Source: Harmothoe impar (lineage: Eukaryota > Annelida > Polychaeta > Phyllodocida > Polynoidae). From it: DNA of 64,000 nucleotides. The position numbers were made by a program, and so were the translations under genes. Shown in pieces: positions 54,957 through 64,000 of this stretch (positions within the stretch are counted from its first letter, which is position 1; the number at the start of each line of letters is the position of its first letter). Where the stretch lies: contig OX381717.1 of assembly GCA_947462335.1 (NCBI GenBank), positions 48,961,523 to 49,025,522 on the forward strand, in the 5' to 3' direction. Under the pieces are notes generated by a model. The model made no database searches. It was given only the letters and a program-made list of their open reading frames with translations, and was not told where the DNA came from.

Positions 54957-54962
54957 AATAAA
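54957..54962 (+). terminator. Poly(A) signal after ORF3
   Basis: AATAAA 537 bases after the ORF3 stop, followed by AAGTGCCCCTG. This would allow ORF3 to be a self-contained transcription unit. A lone hexamer is weak evidence. Confidence 0.35.
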
Positions 54963-56166
54963 GTGCCCCTGATAGCCAAGTAGTAGGCCTTATATGGGGT
55001 AAGTATATTTAGGGTATATACGGCCACCTTCCCGGCCCTAGGAGGCTGGGAAGTTTATGTTGATAGATGTGACCACACATGTGGTGGTTGCTGGGCAACG
55101 GACCCATGGCATCTACCCCCTAGGGTCTCTGATTACGTTTTACTACCTCTAGACTGGGGATTACATTTCTGGGTTAGCTGTAACGACTTAAGGGAGGGTT
55201 AGGGCTGTCTTAGAGTGGACAGAGCATATTTGTACACCAACTAGAAGTGGGAGAACATTGTACTCTAATACTTTGACTGGATGCAGGATGGACATGGAAC
55301 AAGATACAAGGTAGCTGCATTAACCTCCTTATTACATAAAATGTGCTGAATAAGTTACATTAAGAAATTTGTATCTCAATTGATATTTTCTGGTGGTAAT
55401 TTGAGGTTTAGTGCACCAACCCTGAGTTTGTGTGAGCAGGTTGCATGGTGGAGGGGGGGGGGGGTCATGTGGACGCTGGTGGGAGTGCATGCTCTGTAGG
55501 TGCAGCTCTGACCTTTCTCTGCTTGTGTGCTGACACTGGTAAATGCACCAAACATCCTTGGAACATTGATGTCATAAGAATGATTATACTTTTAGAAATC
55601 AATAGCAGCATCATATTCAGTAGGTCGAATTACCATAATGTGCATAATACCATGATTCATTTGTTAAAGAATGCACGTTTTAGATTTACCTTATGAGACA
55701 TACTAATTGGTTCTGGTCGGTCTTGGGCTCTGACAGCCTTTTATTGTAATGCTATTCAATGTGGATGTGTGGGCAGGGGGGGAGGGTGTTAAAGTGGCAT
55801 TCTGACCGAGCGTTTCCCACTCACAATTCTAGTACTGTTCTAGTCTGCGAGTAAGTGTGAGTGGTGAGAATGCCCCTTTGAAGCACTGCTCTGGTACCCT
55901 ATGACAGCTTTTTATGGCAATGCAACGATATGTATATGCATCTGTGTGATGGGGGGGGGGGGGGCCTCACACCTCACCCAGCCCTCTAGAAGCCACACTA
56001 CCCGTGTGAGTCCATGTATGTGTTGGGCGGGAGGGGGGGGGGGCTACTTAGGTGCGGAGACAAAGCCTTGACACTGCCCACTCACCTTTGTGAGGCACTT
56101 ACCCGCGGGACTCCCCCCCCCCCCCCCCCCCCGGGTCATATTTAGGTGGTTTTGGAAATAATACTT

Positions 56167-56274
56167 TGGAAAAACTCACGTATACGCTGCACCCCGAGTT
56201 TGGGCAAATGTTATAAGCCGCATTGGCGATCTGATTCACGTACTAGCCGCGGCTTCTACGCGAGGTTTTACGGT
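56167..56274. mobile_element. MITE, ATAAGCCGC family (copy 4, inside the retrotransposon)
   Basis: AAAACTCACGTATACGCTGC at the left, GCGGCTTCTACGCGAGGTTTTACGGT-type end at the right. Internally deleted and diverged relative to the copy at 1118-1341. Confidence 0.6.
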
Positions 56275-56287
56275 AAGTGAGTTTTAT

Positions 56288-57055
56288 GAAGAAAATACAG
56301 CATTTTTGTCCTGATTGATATGCTAATCAGCCATTTTATATGTTAATTAGCAATGATGTAAATGAAGTATGGCACTAATGTGGTAAGCATGTGAGTTGGA
56401 ATAAATTTATGTGATAGCTATTGAGATTATAGGATTATAAGTGGGAATTACGGGGAAAATACAGCATTTTGTCCTGATTCATGCACTATTTAGCCATTAC
56501 ATGTGCTAATTAGCAATGATTTACATGAAATATGGCACTAACATGGTTAACATATGAGTTGCAATGAATTTATGTATTGGCTAAATAGTGAGATATATGT
56601 TGAGATTATAGGATTGTAAGTGGAAATTATGGGGGAAATACAGCATTTTTGTCCGGGATTTTTGTCCTCATTTATATGCTAATTAGCCATTTTATATGCT
56701 AATTAGAAATGATTTAAATGAACTATGACCTTAATATGGTTATCATGTGAGCTACAATGGATTCATGTCATAGATATTCAGAATACAGGATTGTAAGGGG
56801 GATTTATGTGGAAATAAAGCAATTTTGTCCTGCTTTATATGCTAATTAGCCATTACATATGCTAATTAGTCATGATTTACATGAAATATTATCATGAGAT
56901 GGCAATTATGTGAGTTACCATGGGTTTATATGATAGCTATTAAGATTATAGGATTGTAAGTGAGATTTATGTGGCAAATACAGCATTTTTGTCCCTGTAA
57001 CACTTGATTTATCCTAATTAATATGCAAATTACCAATTACATATTGACATTTCAT
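56288..57055. repeat. Satellite-like array, ~165-180-bp unit, about five copies
   Basis: Each unit starts AATACAGCATTTTTGTCC and contains TATGCTAATTAGCCATT, a second ATGCTAATTAG, ATGATTTAAATGAA-type sequence and GGATTGTAAGTG. Units begin near 56291, 56458, 56637, 56816 and 56978 and differ by many substitutions, so the array is older than the LTR insertion. Confidence 0.8.
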
Positions 57056-57922
57056 AGAAATCAATAGCAGCATCATATTCAGCAGGTCCAATTACCTTAA
57101 TGTGCATAATACCGGATACAAAGTGAGATTATTAACAGGGATAACTTTGTATTAATGATAATTTCACATAATCTGAGGTCCATAGGTCATCTTGACCCCT
57201 ATGCTAAAGCACCATAGGCGAGTTGCTCAATGTCCAACTCATTCTAATGGTTAAAAAAATGCCCATTTCTTGATTTTCTCAGCTAATAATGGGAATATCT
57301 TAAAAATTCCAAAAGATTTCTCTTTCTCTCATTGTGGCGCTTCTAATGCAATACAGTAGATATCTTAAAGTATTGTTTCTCATTTCTCATTCTCGTTGCT
57401 AGGTACTGGAGTACCGCCCCTAATAAGGATGACGATCTATCCCACCTTATTTAGGATACGCTAATATGGATTTTTATATATAAACTTTTCTACGCCAAAG
57501 GAAGTGGGAACTGCTATAGTTCCAATTATAAAACTTTTCTTCGCCAAAGGAAGTGAGAGCTATTATAGTTCTATTATTTATATATAAGGACACTAACTCC
57601 ACACGGATTCGCACCATTGCTGAATGTAGTAGGTGATGTGTTGAGTTTCCAAGGTGGTTATTTGGTGCCTTTTCTTTTAACTGATACTAGTCTAGGACTA
57701 TCAGTTGGACAGTTTTTATATCATGTGCCTACGGGACTATGGTTTGATACCAAAGACTATATTGTTGATATAAACTGTTATATACATGTTAACCTGGTTG
57801 TTCATGTATGTATGCCTGTTGTTACTATGAGTAGAAATGTTACTTGTTGATAAATAGATATACGTGGTATATAATGTATCCAAGAGGTATTATTATTATA
57901 AAACCAACCCTTCCTACATTCT

Positions 57923-57934
57923 AAAGGGGGGTAG
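57923..57934 (+). other. Polypurine tract
   Basis: AAAGGGGGGTAG directly before the 3' LTR, the expected plus-strand primer. Confidence 0.8.
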
Positions 57935-58482
57935 TGTAACGGGTTGACTATAAAGTCTAACTGTTATTGTTGTATATCTATTGTATGTTGTATGATGTAA
58001 GACAACACGGTTCTATTGTGTTTAATAACTGTTTTATTCATCTAACTAGTGTCGTCGGTTCGTTACATACACCGACTCCTCTAGTTCGGTTATCTATACG
58101 GTAGTGTACCGGTACCACCTTCGGTTACCGTCGGTAGTTGTTACATAATCATTTTTACATAACTAAACCTAACAGGTGGCGCTGCTAGTACGGTCACGTG
58201 GCTACGCAGCGCTGTATATAAGACGGCTACTTCCCCATTGGAAGTCAGTCAGGTTTGGGACTGTCGTGACATGACCACCCTGTGCTCACGGGCTTAACTC
58301 TATGCTATAGGGTTGCCCCACTGTATTATATATCTGTTCTGATCTTGTATATCCGCTGGTTATACTTGTACTATAATACACAAGAGTTACCTTTACAATA
58401 AAGTCGCCGTATATTAAAGTCTAATTTACCTTGTCTGGTTTTTGTACTCAAGTGTCACATACGTAGTAAGAGACCAACTACA
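57935..58482 (+). repeat. 3' LTR
   Basis: 548 bp, identical to the 5' LTR except C at 58099 in place of T at 44508. Followed by the GGAC target duplication at 58483-58486. Confidence 0.95.
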
Positions 58483-59765
58483 GGACTTTACATTATTGGA
58501 TATAGTACTATGCGCTCTATGCGCCAGGTACTCCATCAACCATTTTTTAAGTTTCACATGGATGTTCAGCCTGCATATTTTGCTGACCAGGGTGGGGTGG
58601 TGGACACAATCGAATGCCTTGCAGAAATCGATGAAGCAGCAAGATGTGATGTGACTATCATCACGGGCCGAGTAAAGGTCTTTAAGTACATTAAAGACTG
58701 CATCCCCAGTGGATTGTTTAGGCCGGAAACCAAATTGGGTTTCACAAAGAATTGCTTCCTGCTCAAGATGGGCAGATAGGGTCTTATGGATAATCTTTTC
58801 TAAAAGCTTTCCTGGTAAGGGAAGCAAGGTAATGGGGCGCCAGTTTTTGATATTAGACAAATTACCTTTTTTGGGAATGGGTACTAGGGTACCACATGAC
58901 CATGCCTTTGGGAAAATCCCCTTGTCAACAGAGTTACGGAAGATAACTGTGAGCTCCTTACTTAGAAATAGCAGAGCATCTTTCAACACTTTACTATTTA
59001 TACCAGTTATTCCACTTGATTTGTCAATATTTATTTTCTTAATAAGGATTAGTACATCTTCATGATTTATTAGTTCACTCAGGTCTAAATCATCTACATC
59101 GTCGTTCAAGTCAAGATCTGGCAAGTCGACGCCTGACGGTGGCATTTTACTGAATAGATCATTCCCTATATTAGCAAAGTAGGAGTTAATGTATTCTGCT
59201 GTTTGGTCAATGGGGATAGTTTCCCCAGTCAACTCGTTAACTAGCTGTATTGTTAAATTCTTAGTTACAGGATTTAAGAGACTGCCAATTTCTTTCCAGA
59301 ATTGCTTAGGGTCACCACGGGCTCTCTCTAGGACCTGCATGGCGTATGTGCTTTTGGCATTATGTAACTGGCGATGAATCCTGTTTTTAATCCTATTTAT
59401 AACTTTGACTAGCGCTTTGTTATTAGTGGCACGCTGCTCTCTTATAACATCCTGCCTATCATTGATCAATTCAATGGTTTCAGCGGCTACCCAGGGATCA
59501 GAAACCTTTTTCAGGGTAGTAGTTCTGACTGGGCAGGTTACATCAAGATAATCAATAAGGGCGTCATGTATAAACATCCACTGAGCATTAGGGTCAGTAC
59601 TTTCTTTGAAAGTTGACCAGTCAAGATCAGTTAGATATTCAAGCATATCTGCCTTGTCATAGTTTTTATATGACCGGCCAGTGAAGGTTATGGGGGTATG
59701 CTTTTCCTTTTCCTTCTTCCGGCATGCATACACAGCATAGTGATCATGTTCTATGCGGATATACC
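58483..59765 (-). pseudogene. LINE (CR1/Jockey-like) ORF2, 5' part, split by the Gypsy insertion
   Basis: A minus-strand frame of more than 400 codons encodes the region between the endonuclease and the RT catalytic centre. It includes WRPITLLPLPGKLLEKI, ETQFGFRPKQST and CFIDFCKAFDCVHH, which are RT fingers/palm motifs of CR1/Jockey-superclade LINEs. The frame begins inside what looks like the last residues of the endonuclease (DHYAVYA) near 59765 and has nothing upstream, so the copy was already 5'-truncated, as is usual for target-primed insertion. It is cut at 58483 by the LTR element; the ORF readthrough into the LTR is spurious. Confidence 0.85.
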
Positions 59766-59946
59766 ATTATCTGAACAATCATTTGAGAAAGTTTTTGTTT
59801 GAACTAAATAGTTTACTATGGTTGCGATATCCCCAGACTAGTACAAGTTTAATATCATAGTTAAAAACAAAGTTTTAATGGCACATTATTCACATTTGCT
59901 GTCGGTTATATAATTAGCGCAGGTAAACAGTGAGCACTGTAGTACC
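59766..59946. other. Intergenic spacer
   Basis: Short AT-rich stretch between the truncated LINE and the next foldback element. No feature seen. Confidence 0.3.
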
Positions 59947-60806
59947 TGGCTCAGTCTCACGACTTTGTAACAATTGGATCGTCTTTAACCGGGTGACATC
60001 TTTGACCGGGTGACGTCTTTGACCGGGTGACGTATTTGACCGGGTGACATCTTTGACTGGGTGACGTCTTTGACTGGGTGACGTCTTTGACCGGAAACGT
60101 CATTTTAGCATCAATTAGGCCTACACAGTAAGAAAAGGTTGGAAAAAGTCAAAGCATATTTTCCGACCATATTAAAGGAAATTTATTTCAAAGTTGGTTA
60201 TGTTTAAATGTAGACCCTATTATTGCATCATAGCATTATCAAGTTTTTCCTCTGCCCCGTCAAAGACGTCACTTTCTATATAACATGAAGTTTAAACAGC
60301 TTCACTGTGCAAAGTATTATGCAATAAGCATAGATGGGTTAGGAGCTAATTTGGGGCCAATTTTTATTTTTCAGTTACACAATGTATTTGTTTTCATAAT
60401 GCCTATACAAATGTGTGTGTAAACCTTTAGATTCTACTGATACTTAGAAATGCATAGAATAGAGAGAAAACCATGTCAGAATAGGTCAGGCGACCCCACT
60501 CTATTACAAAACAGGCCCTCTGACTTTGAATTTATGCATATCTAAATGTTAGATATGGATTTGGAAGTTTACACACACATTGATATAGGCAATATGAATA
60601 CAAATACAATGCGTAACAGTAAAATTAAAATTGTCCCCAAATTAGCTCCTAACCCATCTTTAACCTTTTCATATAGTAGAGCTATAGAAAAACACACAAA
60701 AAAAGAACTTTGCCTTTTCTAGCTACCCCGTCAAAGAAGTCACCCGGTCAAAGACGTCACCCGGTCAAAGACTATCCAATTGTTACAAAGTCGTGAGACT
60801 GAGCCA
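59947..60806. mobile_element. 860-bp foldback element with 17-bp tandem repeats in its arms
   Basis: The whole element is an imperfect palindrome. TGGCTCAGTCTCACGACTTT at the left faces AAAGTCGTGAGACTGAGCCA at the right. Inside come GTCTTTGACCGGGTGACGT repeats (about seven at 59990-60105, about three inverted at 60724-60770), then TTAGGAGCTAATTTGGGG (60342) facing CCCCAAATTAGCTCCTAA (60635). Centre near 60460. No ORF. Confidence 0.85.
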
Positions 60807-61288
60807 CATGCAGCTAAGTCTGCCGCTTAGTGTCAGCAAGTAGAACCTACTGTGGATTTACAGATTTATTGCAAGGTAGAGTACACTGTGCGCATGAGCT
60901 CATTACTGGCAATGTATTGTTGTGTAGAACGTGTTTGTTAATGCGAATAATTCTTTAAAGAGGTTATAGGGGACGGTGAAAGAGATGTTTCCGAGCCCAG
61001 TGTTTGGACAAGAAGAGCCGCCAGCTCTATGAAGGCTCTGGGTGGGGCCAGTTGACTTGAAATTTGTAGGTGAAATTAGGCCCTATTTCTACGTTGGTGG
61101 ATCCCACCAATGCAACTGAATTCCATTCTGGAATAAGCTCTTAAAATGTGCAAATCCTGGTGGTGTATGGTGTCCCTATTTCGGAGAGAATATTTCTACG
61201 TCAGATTGCCTTTTTCGGTCAATTATTTATTGGCCCCTACCTTATAATTATGTAGCCTTGAAAGTTATACTTAGGTTGTATTTCTCAA
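60807..61288. other. Intergenic
   Basis: No gene or repeat end recognised. Confidence 0.3.
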
Positions 61289-61767
61289 GTGCCTCCACCA
61301 ACGACCGTCCATTCGTCCGTCAATAAATTCCGTCCGATTTGATGGACGGATGCACAAAACCCACTTCCACCAAGGACCTACCATCCATTCCATCCATCAA
61401 TTCGTCCAGTTTGTGGTAAAAATCTGGACAGATTGATGGACGGATTGATGGACGGACGGGAACGGGATATTTCCGTCCGTCCATTTTCTACAGAATCCGT
61501 CCATTTTCTGGCCATGTTTGGCCCATCTGTGATGAACGGAATGGATGGATTGATGGATGGATTAATGAACGGAATCCATCCGTCCATTCCGTCCATCAAT
61601 CTGTCCATTTTTTTTACCAAAAACTGGATGGATTGATGGACGGAATAGACGGAAGGACCTTGGTGGAAGTGGGTTTTGTCCTTCCGTCCATCAAAAACGT
61701 CCATTTCCCTGCTTTTTTTGGACGTTTTTTTATGGATGGACGGATGGATGGTCGTTGGTGGAGGCAC
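61289..61767. mobile_element. Foldback element built from GGATGGA/TCCATCC repeats
   Basis: GTGCCTCCACCAACGACCGT at the left and its inverted copy ACGGTCGTTGGTGGAGGCAC (one insertion) at the right. A second inner pair, AAACCCACTTCCACCAAGG / CCTTGGTGGAAGTGGGTTT, is nested. Nearly all the interior is TCCGTCCAT/ATGGACGGA repeats in both orientations. The MDG/WMD-rich ORFs over it translate the repeat. Confidence 0.85.
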
Positions 61768-62192
61768 CCCTTTAAACTTATTGTCAGAATACCCGATGAT
61801 GGGGACTCAACATAAAATCCACTAAAATGAATCGAGGATGTTGACCAACACCATATCTCCCTTCCCACCCATTTCATTCATTGTCGTTCCCTCTCATTTT
61901 GCTCAAATTCGAAGTTGGACGGTGGAATATAGCAATGCATAGTTTTATTCTACCCATTGGAAATATGTTGAAACGGTCCAGGTGATATAAGCTTGTATAA
62001 GATGGTATATTATATCATTTATCATGTAGTCAATGTTGATCAACTTGTACTCTGAATCTGAACATAAACATATCAACATCGATTCCCAGCCCTGTATATA
62101 AAGAGAATGCTACATCAAACCAATCTGCTTCTTCTTCAGGTAGAAACGGTCTTCTAGAATGGTTACATCTAAAAGGGTTTGGGCCTTCCAGA
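61768..62192. other. Upstream region of the GT92 gene
   Basis: AT-rich, no clear TATA/initiator pair. The 5' untranslated region of the gene at 62193 and probably its promoter lie here. Confidence 0.3.
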
Positions 62193-63482
62193 ATGATTAA
62201 ATCGAGAAGAGCTTTTTTCGCTTTGGTTGCTGTCGAAATATTGTCATTCTTCCTCTGGAGACTCATTGCATCACTTCAACATCATTCTCAATTATATGAA
62301 ACCCACATGATGGGTATAAACTCACATGTATCTATTAAAGCAAAGCCATGGCAGAAACATTTCTCAGGGGTATCAAGCGCTGATAAGCAGCATGATCAGT
62401 TAGTTTGTTCGATTGCAATATCTAATCAAGGAAACATTATCCTTTTCACAACTGGTTTCAGGGAAGCCACAGGGAATTTCTCAAGCTGCACAGTAAATAA
62501 TAGAACAGTGCCTGGAAGGAGAATCGCCAAGGATGTGTTTGAATGTGATATGATATTTGCAAATAAAGATGATGTTTTGTCTGTTGGCTTTTCAGATGGT
62601 AGAATTCTGCCATCACTAGCAATGTGGGGTGACAGAACACCATTAAGTATAGGAGACCACCCTAAGATACCTATGTGCATTATGACTATGATGATGAATG
62701 AGGAGGGTAAGATTGCCGATTGGACAGAGTACCACATTAGACAAGGGGTGGGACTATTTTTAGTCTACAACAACAACAGCACCGACAACACACTCCTTGA
62801 ACTGCAGAAGTACCCACAGATTGTCGTTGTAGATTGGCCATGGAAGAAGACCAAAAATGCTGCAATTTTACATGGGTTCCTACACTTGAGGGATGCTTGT
62901 GAATGGGTGCTTCACATTGATGTTGATGAGTACATCTTTCCCTCAGCAGACAATGCAAGTTTCACTGTTATAGAAATCATGCACAACTTTCAAAAGCTGG
63001 TACGCCGCCGCAAAAGTGTTACAACTGATCGTGCTGCCATTGACCAAGTCTGTTTTGATAGTAAGACAATGGGAACGTCAGGATATATCCACTGTCCAAA
63101 ACTACCGCTGGCTGAAGCTTATATCAACTTTGATCAGGAGTGGCAAACAAAGTTTAAATGTGCTACCCGGCCAAATCACATTCTGGCAAGGAAAGCCGGC
63201 TGCCACTTTCGTAAAGTGCATGGGAAAACGGTGGAGTTTATAAGAAACGCTGCTCATTTGGTGCATTACAGATACCAATGTTGGGACAATTTTGTAACTA
63301 AGTATGACAAGGGAAGGCCATCTGCTTATGTAGAAAACTGGAATATCAGTGAAATGGATAGGAATAAGCCACAAGAACGCTGGACAAAGCCTTCAGGGTC
63401 ACTTGATACAGCCTTCAGGGACTATAAGAGAGATGTGGACAAATGGCCATTGTTGAAAGTAATGAAGATAAATACAGGTTAA
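62193..63482 (+). CDS. Glycosyltransferase family 92 protein (intronless, 429 residues)
   Basis: A single uninterrupted ORF encodes a type II membrane protein: a short basic N-terminus (MIKSRR), one hydrophobic anchor at residues ~7-26 (AFFALVAVEILSFFLW) and a lumenal catalytic domain (~168-415). Family 92 (DUF23) hallmarks are visible: CIMTMMMNEEGKIADW-EYH at the domain start, a YNNNSTDNT turn, and the DxD-type HIDVDEYIF box (241-249). A conserved CHFRKVHGK-type Cys/His stretch and a late HYRYQCW-DNF motif follow. Enzymes of this family in animals transfer galactose onto N-glycan core fucose or related acceptors; the acceptor here is unknown. Length is normal and there are no stops. A splice acceptor-like CTTCTAG before the ATG may mean an untranslated upstream exon. 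Confidence 0.88.
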   Translation: MIKSRRAFFALVAVEILSFFLWRLIASLQHHSQLYETHMMGINSHVSIKAKPWQKHFSGVSSADKQHDQLVCSIAISNQGNIILFTTGFREATGNFSSCTVNNRTVPGRRIAKDVFECDMIFANKDDVLSVGFSDGRILPSLAMWGDRTPLSIGDHPKIPMCIMTMMMNEEGKIADWTEYHIRQGVGLFLVYNNNSTDNTLLELQKYPQIVVVDWPWKKTKNAAILHGFLHLRDACEWVLHIDVDEYIFPSADNASFTVIEIMHNFQKLVRRRKSVTTDRAAIDQVCFDSKTMGTSGYIHCPKLPLAEAYINFDQEWQTKFKCATRPNHILARKAGCHFRKVHGKTVEFIRNAAHLVHYRYQCWDNFVTKYDKGRPSAYVENWNISEMDRNKPQERWTKPSGSLDTAFRDYKRDVDKWPLLKVMKINTG

Positions 63483-64000
63483 TAGTGTCTAATAGTATCG
63501 TATTTTTCTTCATATTGAAGTAATAAGGATAAATACATAATTTCAAAATCCAAACGTTTATTTTCAAATAGAAAATGATTTTGATAATAATAGCACGAGA
63601 TTAATAGTAACAATGTCTTATGTTATTATAGTAACAGGGAGTAGACTATTATATAATGATAGTATGTATGATATTGGAATATTAACATGTTTGGTGAGTT
63701 CTGTGATGAAATAGATTATAGCTTTTCATTTTGATCTTGTATATAAATTTTATATTTATATTTCACATGACTCAGACCTATACAATTGGTTGATGGTGGC
63801 TATGTGGATCACACTCTCAGAGTGGTGTTGATTAGTAAATGTTCATATGCCACGTGGAATCATTACAGATGCTAAGGTTCAGACTATACCCAGTTAGCAT
63901 TTCCTCCATAAGTCCATTTTCTGTTTATTAGCACATTCATTAATCAATTGTGCAGATACATTTTAATAATCAAGAAGAAACACACTACTAGAAACACATA
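63483..64000. other. 3' flank of the GT92 gene
   Basis: AT-rich. No canonical AATAAA within the first 150 bases, though GATAAATACATAA at about 63529 may serve. No other gene seen before the window ends. Confidence 0.3.

Larger units (their letters stand above)
54421..57922. other. Long 3' region of the retrotransposon with cargo-like DNA
   Basis: First ~540 bases resemble the element's coding part in GC content, hold two ACCGWCGGT motifs (54522, 54615) and end with AATAAA at 54957-54962. After ~55000 the composition shifts to AT-rich host-like DNA with G/C homopolymer runs (55450, 55950, 56030, 56112), a decayed ATAAGCC MITE and a satellite array. A 58-bp block (55594-55651) is repeated at 57056-57113, flanking the array. 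A 77-codon ORF at 57617-57850 lies near the 3' LTR; I recognise no domain in it. The last ~330 bases are probably original element sequence. Confidence 0.5.
44344..58482 (+). mobile_element. 14.1-kb Ty3/Gypsy-type LTR retrotransposon with a third ORF
   Basis: Complete element: 5' LTR (44344-44891), PBS, gag, pol in the order protease, RT, RNase H, integrase (the Ty3/Gypsy order), a third ORF, a long 3' region, polypurine tract and 3' LTR (57935-58482). LTRs are 548 bp each, start TGTAAC and end TACA, and I find one difference between them (44508 T versus 58099 C), so insertion is recent. A GGAC target duplication flanks it (44340-44343 and 58483-58486). All three ORFs are uninterrupted, so it may be active or only just silenced. 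At 14 kb it is much larger than typical Gypsy elements (5-8 kb); the excess is the ORF3 unit plus ~3 kb of non-coding DNA. No envelope gene is seen. Confidence 0.95.

Noticed and set aside
57617..57850. 77-codon ORF near the 3' LTR as a possible envelope remnant
   Set aside because: No signal peptide, furin site or fusion-peptide pattern, and too short. Nothing supports an envelope anywhere in the element.
58426..58520. C-terminal end of the 435-codon LINE ORF
   Set aside because: The last ~20 codons come from the 3' LTR read on the minus strand and are not part of the LINE protein.
61378..61877. ORFs rich in SINPSI, MDGW and RPSI motifs
   Set aside because: Low-complexity translations of the GGATGGA foldback element on both strands.

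Overview
The window is eukaryotic nuclear DNA, AT-rich, with intron-containing genes, CpG-dense patches, tRNA-derived SINEs and a very high density of miniature inverted-repeat elements. The likely source is an invertebrate animal. A lancelet, hemichordate or similar marine deuterostome would fit, but the sequence alone does not prove this. Nothing bacterial (operons, Shine-Dalgarno sites, CRISPR) is present.

Layout. 1-9.7 kb is intergenic: tandem duplications, MITEs and microsatellites. Around 9.7-10.2 kb is a CpG-dense block with a probable signal-peptide first exon on the minus strand. 11-24 kb is a graveyard of foldback and TIR elements with scraps of coding sequence: unrecognised minus-strand exons at 12.7-13.9 kb, a BTB-like minus-strand reading frame split by a TIR element at 16-17.3 kb, and one orphan exon with consensus splice sites at 22.74 kb. 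24.35-25.89 kb holds a two-exon membrane-anchored SAM-methyltransferase-like gene, followed directly by a 1.33-kb tandem duplication. 33.8-34.6 kb holds a two-exon gene for a 64-residue secreted peptide. 35.8-36.3 kb holds a tyrosine-recombinase fragment. 62.19-63.48 kb holds an intact glycosyltransferase family 92 gene.

The dominant object is a 14.1-kb Ty3/Gypsy-type LTR retrotransposon (44344-58482). It has 548-bp LTRs in which I find one difference, a GGAC target duplication, a primer-binding site, intact gag and intact pol. Beyond the normal gag-pol set it carries an 803-codon third ORF encoding a zinc-finger/coiled-coil, non-envelope protein. This ORF sits behind what looks like its own complete core promoter and is followed by a poly(A) signal. 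About 3 kb of cargo-like DNA (a satellite array and a decayed MITE) follows before the 3' LTR. A near-palindromic 9-mer, ACCGWCGGT, recurs about a dozen times through LTRs, gag, pol and ORF3 in several reading frames. The element inserted into a 5'-truncated LINE (CR1/Jockey-like) whose two halves flank it.

The third ORF, its promoter-like region and the recurrent motif together are the best candidate here for an undescribed system: a retrotransposon with a separately transcribed accessory, possibly regulatory, DNA-binding protein. All functional statements about it are inference.
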